In this document: in pieces, positions 1 to 6,499 of the stretch | Layout: each line of letters begins with the position of its first letter | Position numbering within the stretch: the stretch's first letter is position 1 | NCBI GenBank assembly: GCA_003562655.1 | Contig: PWUC01000129.1 | Location: 1 to 13,382, forward strand | DNA: 13,382 bases | Direction: 5' to 3' | Origin: Clostridia bacterium | Lineage (GTDB): Bacteria; Bacillota_E; SLMV01; PUMD01 | The notes under the pieces: model-generated | Seen by the model: only the letters and a program-made list of their open reading frames with translations | Database searches by the model: none | What the model was told of the DNA's origin: nothing | Translations under genes and position numbers: made by a program

Positions 1-1
1 G

Positions 2-526
2 AGGGACTGCGAGGACGTCAGGGATCTCACCGATGCAGAACGAGGCCGCCTGGAGGAAGTCCGGTCGGAGCGCGATCGCAGCTTCGAGGCGGTCAGGAAC
101 CGCCTGGATTTTCCGGCAGAGGAGATCCCCCGGATCCTGGGAGAGGCTGAGGAGAGCCCGGTGTGGGACGAATACGGTGACGTTTGCCTGGGATGCGGGC
201 GCTGCAACCTGGTCTGTCCCACCTGTTTCTGCTTTGATGTGCAGGACGACGTCTCGCTGGACCTCGGCGAGGGCGAGCGGAGACGGCGTTGGGATGGGTG
301 CACCCTGCAGGATTTCGCCCTGGTCGCCGGCGGGGAAAACTTCCGGGAGGATCGGAGTGAGAGGCTGCGCCACATGTATTATCACAAGGGCAAATATGCC
401 CATGAGCGGTACGGTGAACCCTACTGCACCGGCTGCGGCCGTTGTGTGCGCACGTGCCTGGTCAGGATCGACCCGCCCACCGTCTACAATGAGGTCCGGC
501 GCCGTCCGTCAGGTGAGACGAAGTGA
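2..526 (+). CDS. hydB: Group 3b [NiFe] hydrogenase beta subunit (HydB/ShyB-like iron-sulfur protein), 5'-partial
   Basis: This is the C-terminal 174 residues of an electron-transfer subunit; the frame is open to the left edge, so the start lies outside. Two ferredoxin-like cysteine clusters are visible: CLGCGRCNLVCPTC at nucleotides 185-226 and CTGCGRCVRTC at 425-457, the second lacking the usual Cys-Pro. In the family this subunit carries [4Fe-4S] clusters that relay electrons between the small subunit and the flavin subunit, in the cytoplasm. The next gene starts inside its stop codon (GTGA overlap at 523-526), so the two are translationally coupled. The beta-gamma-delta-alpha order matches the archaeal sulfhydrogenase operon hydBGDA. 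The related anaerobic sulfite reductase subunit AsrA is the main alternative name, but the adjacent NiFe subunits favour hydrogenase. Confidence 0.88.
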   Translation, partial: RDCEDVRDLTDAERGRLEEVRSERDRSFEAVRNRLDFPAEEIPRILGEAEESPVWDEYGDVCLGCGRCNLVCPTCFCFDVQDDVSLDLGEGERRRRWDGCTLQDFALVAGGENFREDRSERLRHMYYHKGKYAHERYGEPYCTGCGRCVRTCLVRIDPPTVYNEVRRRPSGETK

Positions 527-1350
527 CCCTGCCCGCTCAAGGCAGCAATTCCCTGTACCTTCCCGAGCTGGCGGAGATCGTCGAGACTCAACCGATGACC
601 GGGGCGGAGACCTGGTATCATCTGCGCTTCAAGTCCGGGCGGGAGCTGGGCCATGACCCGGGTCAGTTTGTGCAGGTCTCGGTCTTCGGCGCAGGCGAGG
701 CCCCCATTTCTGTGACCTCGGCACCGTCGATGACCGATGGCTTTGAACTGTGCATTCGCCACGTGGGCAATGTAACCTGTGCGATGCGGAAGATGAAGGC
801 CGGGGACGTCATCGGGATTCGCGGGCCCTTCGGCAGGGGTTTCGACGCCGGGGCAGTTCGGGGGATGGACATCCTGTTTGTGGCAGGAGGCCTGGGATTA
901 GTTCCCCTGCGTTCTCTGATCAATACTGTCCTCGAGAACCGGGAAGATTACGGGCGGGTGATCATATTCTACGGTGCCCGGTCTCCCGACACGCTGTTGT
1001 TTCCGGACGAGCTGCGGGCGTGGGACAGGGATCCGTCTGTCGACTACCACGTGACGGTCGACATCACCGATGACACCTGGAAGGGAAACGTCGGCGTGGT
1101 CACAACGCTGTTTCCCCGGATATCCCCTGACCCGGGGCGAACGGCCGCCTTCATCTGTGGTCCGGACATCATGTTCCGCTTCGTGGTGCAAAAGACGCAG
1201 CGGATCGGAATCCCCGACGAGATGACCTTTCTGTCCCTGGAGAGGCGGATGAAGTGCGGTGTGGGCAAGTGTGGGCACTGCCAGGAGGGCTCCGCGTATG
1301 TCTGCCGCGAGGGTCCGTGCTTTTCCTACGCTGAGTTGAAGGCCCTCTAG
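523..1350 (+). CDS. hydG: Group 3b [NiFe] hydrogenase gamma subunit (FAD/NAD(P)-binding, HydG/ShyC-like)
   Basis: The 275-residue flavoprotein would exchange electrons with NAD(P)H for the hydrogenase complex. It has the ferredoxin-NADP reductase fold layout. An FAD-binding barrel spans roughly residues 12-110, with PGQFVQVSVFG near 46 and GPFGRGF at 101-107. The NAD(P) domain follows, with VAGGLGLVPLRSL at 120-132 and ICGPDIMF at 211-218. A C-terminal [2Fe-2S] motif has cysteines at 245, 250, 253 and 261. The length is normal for the dihydroorotate dehydrogenase-K/AsrB/HydG family. The GTG start at 523 sits 5 nt after AGGTGAG (511-517) and overlaps the hydB stop. AsrB of sulfite reductase is very similar, but the following delta and alpha genes make hydrogenase the better call. 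NADP versus NAD preference cannot be read from the sequence. Confidence 0.92.
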   Translation: MTLPAQGSNSLYLPELAEIVETQPMTGAETWYHLRFKSGRELGHDPGQFVQVSVFGAGEAPISVTSAPSMTDGFELCIRHVGNVTCAMRKMKAGDVIGIRGPFGRGFDAGAVRGMDILFVAGGLGLVPLRSLINTVLENREDYGRVIIFYGARSPDTLLFPDELRAWDRDPSVDYHVTVDITDDTWKGNVGVVTTLFPRISPDPGRTAAFICGPDIMFRFVVQKTQRIGIPDEMTFLSLERRMKCGVGKCGHCQEGSAYVCREGPCFSYAELKAL

Positions 1351-1365
1351 AAAGGAGGGACAGGC

Positions 1366-2115
1366 ATGAGACCGAAACCCAGGGTTGGAATCTTCAGTTT
1401 CACCAGCTGCGAGGGGTGCCAGCTTCAGATCGTCAACATGGAAGAGGAGCTGCTGGATGTGGCCGGCGCGATCGAGCTGGTGACGTTCCGCGAGGCGATG
1501 GATCCGACGGGGAGAGATTATGACATCGCCTTTGTTGAGGGGGCCATCACCCGGGAATCAGAGATCCCTGTCCTGAAGGAGATCCGGAGAAAGGCCGACA
1601 CTCTCGTGGCCATGGGGGCGTGCGCCAGCACCGCCGGCGTCAATGCCATGAAAAATGCCTTCACGTCGGAGGAGAACCTGCGAGAGGTCTACGGAGATGA
1701 GGCGCAATACTACGACACCATCGAGGCCCGGGCCCTGGATGAGGTGGTCGAGGTCGACCACTACATACGCAGCTGCCCCATGGATCGATCTGAATTTGTC
1801 CAGGTGGTGACCTCTCTGCTTTTGGGCAGAAGACCCTACGATCCCAACTTCGCCGTGTGCGTGGAGTGCCGCATGAAGGAAAATGTCTGCGTCTACGATC
1901 TGGACACCGACGAGATCTGCCTGGGTCCGGTGACCCGGGCGGGCTGCGGCGCCCTCTGTCCCGCCTTCGGTTCCGCCTGCATCGGCTGCCGCGGGCTCTT
2001 CGAACAGGCCAACCTGGACTCCATGATGGATGTCATGACCCGACACGGAATCGATGAGAGGGAAGGGAAGAGGCGCATAAGGATGTTCAACGCCAGGAAA
2101 GGGGAGCTGCAGTGA
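1366..2115 (+). CDS. hydD: Group 3b [NiFe] hydrogenase delta (small) subunit
   Basis: The 249-residue small subunit carries the iron-sulfur relay next to the NiFe site. Likely proximal [4Fe-4S] ligands are C15 and C18 (TSCEGCQ), C86 (GACAS) and C137 (SCPMD). Eight further cysteines (165, 168, 175, 185, 194, 198, 205, 208) can hold two more [4Fe-4S] clusters, as expected for the group 3 cytosolic form. There is no Tat signal peptide, which agrees with a soluble cytoplasmic enzyme. The ATG at 1366 follows a near-perfect ribosome site, AAAGGAGG at 1351-1358, directly after the hydG stop. The downstream gene overlaps its stop codon. The family is also annotated as 'NADH:ubiquinone oxidoreductase 20 kDa subunit-like'; the context settles it as hydrogenase. 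Confidence 0.93.
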   Translation: MRPKPRVGIFSFTSCEGCQLQIVNMEEELLDVAGAIELVTFREAMDPTGRDYDIAFVEGAITRESEIPVLKEIRRKADTLVAMGACASTAGVNAMKNAFTSEENLREVYGDEAQYYDTIEARALDEVVEVDHYIRSCPMDRSEFVQVVTSLLLGRRPYDPNFAVCVECRMKENVCVYDLDTDEICLGPVTRAGCGALCPAFGSACIGCRGLFEQANLDSMMDVMTRHGIDEREGKRRIRMFNARKGELQ

Positions 2116-3410
2116 TGGCAGGCAGGAACCTCAACATCAATGTTCATCACGTCACCCGGGTCGAGGGTCACGGAAACATCGTGGTCGACGTCAAAAATGG
2201 CGAGCTGCAGAGGGCCCAGTTCGAAATCGTGGAGTCTCCCCGCTTCTTCGAATCGATGCTGCGCGGACGCAGGTGGCACGAGGCCCCGTACATCACCTCC
2301 CGCATCTGCGGCATCTGCGCTGTGGGACACGCCCAGGCGTCGATCAATGCCCTTGAGAAGGCCCTCGGCGTCACTGCATCGGAGCAGACGGTCAGGCTCA
2401 GAAAGCTTCTGTTCAATGCAGAGACCATGCAGAGTCACTGGCTGCACGTGTTCTTTCTGGCCGCACCGGACTTCTTCGGGGCCGGCAGTGCCCTGGCCCT
2501 GGTGGGTGATCACCCCGACGTGGTCAAGATGGCCCTGCGCCTCAAGAAGATGGCCAATGACCTGGCCGACATGATCTGCGGCCGCAAGGTCCATCCCATC
2601 GCGATGAAGGTGAAGGGTTTCTCCAGCCTTCCTGGGGAGAAACAGCTCAGGGAAATCCGGGGGCGGCTCGTCGATGCCCGCGAGGACTTGGCTGCGACGG
2701 TCGAGCTGCTCAAGACCCTGAAGATCCCTGACTTCGACAACGAGACCGAGTATGTGGCCCTGCACCTCCCCGATGAGTACGCGTGGATCAGCGGCCGCAT
2801 CCGGACCAGTGATGGCCCTGACTATGATGTCCAGGATTACCTGCAGGTCACAAATGAGACCGCGGTGCCTCACTCCACCGCCAAACACACCCGCCACGCC
2901 CGGGACTCCTACATGGTGGGAGCCCTGGCCCGAACCAAGATCAACGGCGACCTTCTGCGTCCCGAGGCCAGGGCCGCCGCGGACGAACTGGGTCTGAGCA
3001 GGGACACGGTGAACCCGTACATGAACAACGTCGCGCAGATCGTGGAGACCGTGCACTGCCTGGAGGACTCCATCGATCTGATCGAGCAGCTGCTCGGCGA
3101 CGGCCTGCGACCTGAACCCAGAAGAGTCGAGGTCCGGGCCGGCCGCGGCATTGGGGCTGCGGAGGTTCCCAGGGGGATCCTGTTTCACGATTACGAACTG
3201 GATGAGGACGGCACCATCGTGAAGGCCAACTGCATCATCCCGACCGGGCAGAACCTGGCCAACCTGGAAAGCGACATGAAAGCCCTCGTTCCCCAGATAA
3301 TTGACCGGACGCAGGATGAGATCACCCTGGCGCTGGAGATGCTGGTCCGGGCCTATGACCCGTGCATCTCATGCTCTGCGCACTTCCTCGATGTGACCTT
3401 CGTTCAGTAG
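2115..3410 (+). CDS. hydA: Group 3b [NiFe] hydrogenase alpha (large, catalytic) subunit
   Basis: The 431-residue subunit binds the NiFe(CN)2CO centre and catalyses reversible H2 oxidation. The N-terminal ligand motif RICGICAVGH is at residues 63-72 (C65, C68) and the C-terminal motif DPCISCSAH at 415-423 (C417, C420, H423). The conserved RVEGHG lies at 15-20, with E17 in the expected proton-path position. Eight residues (FLDVTFVQ) follow H423 and are probably the tail removed by a maturation endopeptidase once nickel is inserted. No endopeptidase or hyp gene is in the window, so maturation must be encoded elsewhere. I chose the ATG at 2115, which overlaps the hydD TGA and lies 8 nt after GGGGAG (2101-2106). 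A GTG at 2112 is possible and adds one residue. Confidence 0.95.
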   Translation: MAGRNLNINVHHVTRVEGHGNIVVDVKNGELQRAQFEIVESPRFFESMLRGRRWHEAPYITSRICGICAVGHAQASINALEKALGVTASEQTVRLRKLLFNAETMQSHWLHVFFLAAPDFFGAGSALALVGDHPDVVKMALRLKKMANDLADMICGRKVHPIAMKVKGFSSLPGEKQLREIRGRLVDAREDLAATVELLKTLKIPDFDNETEYVALHLPDEYAWISGRIRTSDGPDYDVQDYLQVTNETAVPHSTAKHTRHARDSYMVGALARTKINGDLLRPEARAAADELGLSRDTVNPYMNNVAQIVETVHCLEDSIDLIEQLLGDGLRPEPRRVEVRAGRGIGAAEVPRGILFHDYELDEDGTIVKANCIIPTGQNLANLESDMKALVPQIIDRTQDEITLALEMLVRAYDPCISCSAHFLDVTFVQ

Positions 3411-3434
3411 AAGATGTCGACGAGCCACGACTCC

Positions 3435-3452
3435 TGTCACCAAATGGTGACA
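3435..3452. promoter_or_regulatory. Perfect 18-bp operator-like inverted repeat
   Basis: TGTCACC-AAAT-GGTGACA is a perfect 7-bp inverted repeat with a 4-bp centre, 24 bp after the hydA stop. It overlaps the likely -35 element of the promoter at 3447-3476, the position of a typical repressor operator. No T-tract follows, so it is unlikely to be an intrinsic terminator. The symmetry and size fit a dimeric helix-turn-helix regulator, but I cannot assign a family. It differs from the canonical Fnr (TTGAT-N4-ATCAA) and Crp (TGTGA-N6-TCACA) sites. Confidence 0.5.
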
Positions 3453-3476
3453 CCCGGGCCGCAGTAGCGGTATGAT
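3447..3476 (+). promoter_or_regulatory. Candidate sigma-70-type promoter for the 3608 gene
   Basis: GTGACA (3447-3452, five of six bases matching TTGACA) is followed after 18 bp by TATGAT (3471-3476, five of six matching TATAAT). Transcription would start near 3483 and give a leader of about 125 nt before the GTG at 3608. The right arm of the palindrome at 3435-3452 lies inside the -35 box, so a protein bound there should block this promoter. Confidence 0.5.
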
Positions 3477-3495
3477 TGTGGTGCAGGGACGCATT

Positions 3496-3549
3496 GGGTG
3501 CGGTGATGCACCCGCCCTCGCGGGCAAGGGCTGTCGGGGCGATATCGCC
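3496..3549 (+). promoter_or_regulatory. Structured leader with consecutive hairpins
   Basis: Within the predicted untranslated leader are GGGTGC (3496-3501) pairing with GCACCC (3508-3513), GCCC (3514-3517) pairing with GGGC (3522-3525), and a perfect 12-bp palindrome GGCGATATCGCC (3538-3549). No known riboswitch core was recognised. The stretch could fold as an RNA control element or simply reflect GC-rich sequence. Reading it as an N-terminal extension of the next gene gives a low-complexity Pro/Arg/Ala-rich peptide, so I treat it as non-coding. Confidence 0.3.
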
Positions 3550-3607
3550 GGCGGACCCGAGGATGCTGCAGGGGAGGCCCCCCTGGCCCCCTGTCCCGGA
3601 GAGTGGG

Positions 3608-4096
3608 GTGTTCGGAGTGGCCGACTGGATCAAGATCGTGGGGGGATCCAACACCTCCCCCTACACGCAGGCAGCGCATGACAGCTGGGACCGGAGGTAT
3701 GTCTGGTTTCCCGGAAAGGGCACCAGTGTGACCGCCGGTGACCGGCTCTTTCTGTACACCGGTCACCCGCTGCGGAGGTTCTTCTGCATCTCGGAGGTAC
3801 TGGAGGATCCCTCCGTCAGCATCCAGGCGCAGGAAGGCCTTCATCTTCGCTGCAGGGTGCAGACCCAGTTGACCCTGGTGGACCTGAGGACCTACGGGGT
3901 CCGGGCAGAGGCGGTTTTCCCCCTCCCGAGCGGCGCCAGGCTCCTGTCTTTGCGACAAAAATCCCACGTGCAGATTGACAGCAATGATGCAGTCCGTCTT
4001 GTCACCCACCTCATGGCCGCCCTGGCCCGGGAGCTGTCCGGCGCCGTCGACGCTCCCGTTCAGAGATCGCTGTTTCCCCGGGAGAGGGGTGAATGA
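3608..4096 (+). CDS. Unrecognised 162-aa protein, possibly PUA/EVE-like
   Basis: I do not recognise this gene with certainty. It starts at GTG 3608, 6 nt after GGAG (3598-3601); another GTG at 3617 is possible. The first half is aromatic and beta-rich: ADWIKIVGG at 5-13, a WDRRYVWFPGKG segment around 26-37, then a GDRLFLYT strand, RFFCISEV, and a long tail with a helix near residues 126-144. The order 'GD-hydrophobic strand-short turn-hydrophobic strand-EV' resembles the EVE/ASCH branch of the PUA-like fold, which binds modified bases or RNA. That is a shape-based suggestion, not a family match. There is no signal peptide or membrane segment. It is separated from the hydrogenase by 197 bp with its own promoter-like signals, so a role in hydrogenase maturation is not implied. 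Confidence 0.6.
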   Translation: MFGVADWIKIVGGSNTSPYTQAAHDSWDRRYVWFPGKGTSVTAGDRLFLYTGHPLRRFFCISEVLEDPSVSIQAQEGLHLRCRVQTQLTLVDLRTYGVRAEAVFPLPSGARLLSLRQKSHVQIDSNDAVRLVTHLMAALARELSGAVDAPVQRSLFPRERGE

Positions 4097-4158
4097 TCGG
4101 ATCGGTGAGCCGCAGTCTCCGCGTGGTTTCCCGCAGTGGGCTGATGGATGATCCGATC
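4095..4158. repeat. Inverted repeat overlapping a stop codon, inside a 303-bp gap
   Basis: GATCGGATC (4095-4103) and GATCCGATC (4150-4158) are perfect 9-bp inverted arms 46 bp apart; the left arm includes the last two bases of the stop of the 3608 gene. A second, longer-range pair lies further on: GTGAAGACGA (4212-4221) and TCGTCTTCAC (4285-4294). No T-tract follows either. The gap 4097-4399 holds no convincing gene on either strand and no clear promoter, and these pairings are the only structure I see there. A role as terminator or processing site for the upstream message is possible but weak. Confidence 0.3.
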
Positions 4159-4399
4159 TGCTCCCGTGGCGAAGACCCACCGGACGATCTTGCTCCGACC
4201 CACGCCCGGGGGTGAAGACGAGCCCTTCATTTCTCGGGCAGGCGTGCCATCTCCCAGCATGGATCTTCATTGAGAATGCTCCCTTCGTCTTCACGGCTTC
4301 GCCAGAAGAGTCCGCGCCTCCATCGGGAAGGTAAAGGACAGGGACAGCGAGAATAACGAGAAGATGATCACACCTCTGTCACGTGAAAGGAGACCTCCC

Positions 4400-5203
4400 G
4401 TGAACATTTACATATCCGTCGACATGGAGGGCGTAGCCGGGGTGGCCAACTGGGATGAAACGGGTCACCAGGGAGCAGACTACGGGCGTTTTCGCGAGCT
4501 GATGACCCTGGAGGCGAACATGGCTGCAACGGCAGCCCTGGAGGAGGGGGCAGAAACTGTCGTGATCAACGACAGTCACGGTGGGATGCGCAACATGTTG
4601 ATCGAGAAGCTGGATCCCCGGGTTGAACTCATATCCGGGAGTCCGAAACCTATGGAAATGATGGAGGGCCTGGACGACAGCTTCGATGCCGTCGTCTTCA
4701 TAGGGTACCATTCCATGGCGGCAACTCCCGGTGTGCTCAATCACACCTACACCGGGACGGTGCTGGAGTACCGGATCAACGGACAGCGGCTGGGAGAAAT
4801 CGGGATGAACGCGGCCCTGGCCGGCCATTACGGGGTGCCTGTGATCTTCCTCAGTGGTGATGACTGCGCGGTCATCGAGATCGAGGACCTGATCCCGGGA
4901 GTGCACACCGCCTGCGTCAAGCAATATGTGAGCCGGTATGCCGCCCGGTCCCTGCATCCAGAGAGGGCCCGGGAGCTCATACATGCGGGAGTCAGGAGGG
5001 CCCTGGGGCAGAGGCCGCCGGCTCCCTTCAAGATACCGGGGCCCGTCGTACTCGCGATCAGGTTTGCCAACACCGCCCTGGCCGATGGCTCCCACCTTCT
5101 CCCGGGAGCGGAGCGGGTTGACCCGCTCACGGTGCAGTACAATGCCCCCGATTATCCGACGGCTGTCAGGGCGGGACGGGTCCTGATGAACCTCGGACAG
5201 TAG
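4400..5203 (+). CDS. dppA: D-aminopeptidase, DppA type (peptidase family M55)
   Basis: The 267-residue enzyme should be a zinc-dependent cytoplasmic aminopeptidase that removes N-terminal D-amino acids, for example from D-Ala-D-Ala or D-Ala-Gly peptides derived from cell wall. With the GTG at 4400 as residue 1, every catalytic position known from Bacillus subtilis DppA falls at the same number: D8 and E10 (SVDMEG), H60 (NDSHGG), H104 (GYHSM), H115 (LNHTY) and E133 (GEIG). This agreement also fixes the start, which lies 7 nt after AAAGGAG (4386-4392). Length is close to the 274 residues of the B. subtilis protein. No dpp transporter genes flank it, unlike the B. subtilis operon, so it may be its own transcription unit. 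Family assignment is firm; the natural peptide substrate is not known. Confidence 0.95.
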   Translation: MNIYISVDMEGVAGVANWDETGHQGADYGRFRELMTLEANMAATAALEEGAETVVINDSHGGMRNMLIEKLDPRVELISGSPKPMEMMEGLDDSFDAVVFIGYHSMAATPGVLNHTYTGTVLEYRINGQRLGEIGMNAALAGHYGVPVIFLSGDDCAVIEIEDLIPGVHTACVKQYVSRYAARSLHPERARELIHAGVRRALGQRPPAPFKIPGPVVLAIRFANTALADGSHLLPGAERVDPLTVQYNAPDYPTAVRAGRVLMNLGQ

Positions 5204-5286
5204 TGCGGTGGTGCCGCAGGGGTGCGGCGAGGGCGATTCAGTAAAGACGCAGCCCTGCCCGCCCGGACTGCCCTGGGCGGCGGGGC
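5204..5286 (+). terminator. GC-rich hairpins after dppA, weak terminator candidates
   Basis: Directly after the stop codon, TGCGG (5204-5208) pairs with CCGCA (5214-5218). A stronger stem follows: GCCCTGCCCGCCC (5252-5264) with GGGCGGCGGGGC (5275-5286), allowing one wobble and one bulge. Neither is followed by a T-run, so they are not textbook intrinsic terminators. They fill part of the 188-bp gap before the next gene; the rest (5287-5375) includes an AGCCC/GGGCT pair at 5309-5328 and no recognised riboswitch. Confidence 0.3.
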
Positions 5287-5391
5287 GGCCGCTACCTTTG
5301 AGCTGGGCAGCCCCGCCAACGGTGGGCTAATAGATATCCTCTCCGGTGGAACCCTAGGGACGAACACGATCAGGCAAGGAGGGGACGACAA

Positions 5392-5631
5392 TTGGCCAAA
5401 TGCCCTGTGTGCAATGGAATGGAGCGGCTCGAGTGCAGCTGTGAGGGTTGCCGTGGTGACACAGCCATGGATGATCTGGGTCCCGTGGATCACTACTACG
5501 GCCCCTATAGCCCGTACGAGGACCTCGGCGAGGAACTGACCTCGAAGCCGGAGGACGACAGGTGCATGCATCTTTGCAGATGCCCGGAATGCGGCGCCGA
5601 GCAGACCGTCGCCGTGCAGTGCTCTGACTGA
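5392..5631 (+). CDS. Small Cys-rich zinc-ribbon-like protein (79 aa)
   Basis: The TTG start at 5392 is set by a perfect AAGGAGG at 5376-5382, 9 nt upstream. The protein has ten cysteines in 79 residues in two groups: CPVC at 4-7 with C15, C17 and C20, then C58, C62, CPEC at 64-67, and C77. The groups are split by an acidic, aromatic linker containing YYGPYSPY (35-42). CxxC knuckles like these usually bind zinc or, less often, an iron-sulfur cluster. I cannot name a function. The strong ribosome site, a good terminator right after the stop and the ordered cysteine spacing argue that it is a real gene. It probably forms a single-gene unit between dppA and argR. There is no signal peptide or membrane segment. 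Confidence 0.75.
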   Translation: MAKCPVCNGMERLECSCEGCRGDTAMDDLGPVDHYYGPYSPYEDLGEELTSKPEDDRCMHLCRCPECGAEQTVAVQCSD

Positions 5632-5636
5632 TTCAC

Positions 5637-5668
5637 GGGGGCTCACTGCCCCAGTGGGCCCTCTTTCT
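5637..5668 (+). terminator. Rho-independent terminator after the Cys-rich gene
   Basis: GGGCTCACTG (5639-5648) pairs with CAGTGGGCCC (5652-5661) across a three-base loop, giving a 10-bp stem with one G-T wobble. It is followed by the pyrimidine/T-rich tail TCTTTCTGT. It begins 5 bp after the stop of the 79-aa gene. This is the clearest intrinsic terminator in the window and separates that gene from argR. Confidence 0.75.
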
Positions 5669-5768
5669 GTCCCTCACTCCTCTTCTGACCCTGCGGCCCC
5701 CTGTGCCCTGTATTGTCCCGGAATGCCGGACGTGTGGCGAAAACGCACTCCCCGTGCAGGACAATCGC

Positions 5769-5792
5769 TTGCATAAAACGAATAAATACAAT
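5769..5792 (+). promoter_or_regulatory. AT-rich argR upstream region with possible promoter and ARG half-site
   Basis: A short AT-rich island stands out in GC-rich surroundings 42-65 bp ahead of the argR start. It contains TACAAT (5787-5792) as a -10-like element and GAATAAATA (5780-5788), which matches the left half of the ArgR operator consensus (GAAT followed by A/T). The right half is not conserved and no well-spaced -35 box is evident. Autoregulation is common for argR genes, so this is a reasonable but unproven operator. Just upstream, ATTGTCC (5712-5718) and GGACAAT (5759-5765) form another inverted pair. Confidence 0.3.
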
Positions 5793-5833
5793 GTGCGATC
5801 ATACACAATTTCGTCGCAGTTGGAGGGAGTTCT

Positions 5834-6304
5834 TTGAAATCGAGACGGCAGATGAGAATCCTCTCGTTGCTAAAGGACGGGGACATCGGGACCCAGAATG
5901 ATCTGGTCGAGGCCCTGACGGAGGAGGGGATCCAGGTCACCCAGGCCACAATCTCCCGGGACATCAAGGAGCTGGGCCTGGTGAAGGTTTCCACCAATTC
6001 GGGGCGATATCGCTATGTGGAACCCTCATCCGTGAAAAAACAGGAAGTGAGTGAACACCTTCTTCAGACCCTCGGCAACTCCGTCAGGAAAATACAGAGC
6101 AGCGAGTGCATGCTGGTCATCGACACCCTGCCCGCGACAGCCCAGATCGTGGCCGAGGCCATTGACGCCCTCGGTTGGGAGCAGGTGCTGGGTACCCTGG
6201 CGGGTGAGAGAACCGTGTTCGCAGTGATCAGATCGAGGGAAAGCGTGCCCGAGGTCGTCAGACACCTGATGGAGCTCTGCAACCGTCGACAGGAGGGTGA
6301 TTGA
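5834..6304 (+). CDS. argR: Arginine repressor ArgR/AhrC family, divergent ligand motif
   Basis: The 156-residue protein has the two ArgR domains. An N-terminal winged helix spans about 1-65, with the family signature VTQATISRDIKELGL at 35-49. A C-terminal oligomerisation/arginine-binding domain spans about 75-150. ArgR normally represses arginine synthesis or activates its breakdown when arginine binds its hexamer. The TTG start at 5834 lies 6 nt after GGAGGG (5822-5827) and gives the usual length. In this protein the conserved GTIAGDDT-type loop reads GTLAGERT (120-127), so the two aspartates that contact arginine in characterised members are Glu125 and Arg126. No arginine pathway gene and no recN, the common Bacillota neighbour, is present here. 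It may be a second copy with altered effector response. Confidence 0.93.
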   Translation: MKSRRQMRILSLLKDGDIGTQNDLVEALTEEGIQVTQATISRDIKELGLVKVSTNSGRYRYVEPSSVKKQEVSEHLLQTLGNSVRKIQSSECMLVIDTLPATAQIVAEAIDALGWEQVLGTLAGERTVFAVIRSRESVPEVVRHLMELCNRRQEGD

Positions 6305-6380
6305 GCCGCCGGGCCTTCGGGTGCAGGCAATGGATGCCGACGACGGCCGGTGCGACGGGCATCTCCGTTTGTGAGTGCAG

Positions 6381-6499
6381 CGCCTCCGACTCCGGATAGG
6401 GTCGGCAGGTGAGGGTTTTGCGGGCCCACCGGGGTTGGCCCCCAGCTGACGCAGCGGCTCCACCGTGGCCCCCGAGGGTTTCGCATTGCCCGCAAACCC
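6381..6499 (+). other. Structured intergenic region ahead of the CapA-like gene
   Basis: The 275-bp gap 6305-6579 has no convincing gene but several pairings. CGCCTCCGAC (6381-6390) pairs with GTCGGCAGGTG (6401-6411) with one bulge. GGGTTTTGCGGGC (6413-6425) pairs with GCCCGCAAACCC (6488-6499) with one bulge, enclosing GGGG-TTGG-CCCC. A third pair, GCTCCAC (6457-6463) with GTGGAGC (6514-6520), would cross the second stem and could form a pseudoknot. GCCG-ACGA-CGGC near 6334-6345 is a small hairpin. No known riboswitch core was recognised. It could be an RNA leader for the 6580 operon or decaying structure after argR. Confidence 0.35.

Noticed and set aside
523..1350. hydB-hydG as anaerobic sulfite reductase subunits AsrA-AsrB
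   Set aside because: The next two genes are unmistakable NiFe hydrogenase small and large subunits, and no siroheme AsrC gene follows.
1893..3188. 431-codon minus-strand open frame opposite the hydrogenase genes
   Set aside because: It mirrors hydD and hydA, whose catalytic motifs are unmistakable; the antisense reading has no domain and arises from GC-rich codon bias.
3472..3681. Small 69-codon frame in the leader of the 3608 gene
   Set aside because: It overlaps the real gene in another frame, is Gly/Ala/Pro-rich and has no ribosome-binding site.
3437..4294. 285-codon minus-strand open frame opposite the 3608 gene
   Set aside because: The + strand gene has a start with ribosome site, a promoter and a plausible globular protein; the minus reading is low-complexity and lacks a good ribosome site.
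5287..5375. Possible riboswitch ahead of the Cys-rich gene
   Set aside because: Apart from one AGCCC/GGGCT pair and a CCCTAGGG palindrome, I could not match any conserved riboswitch core.
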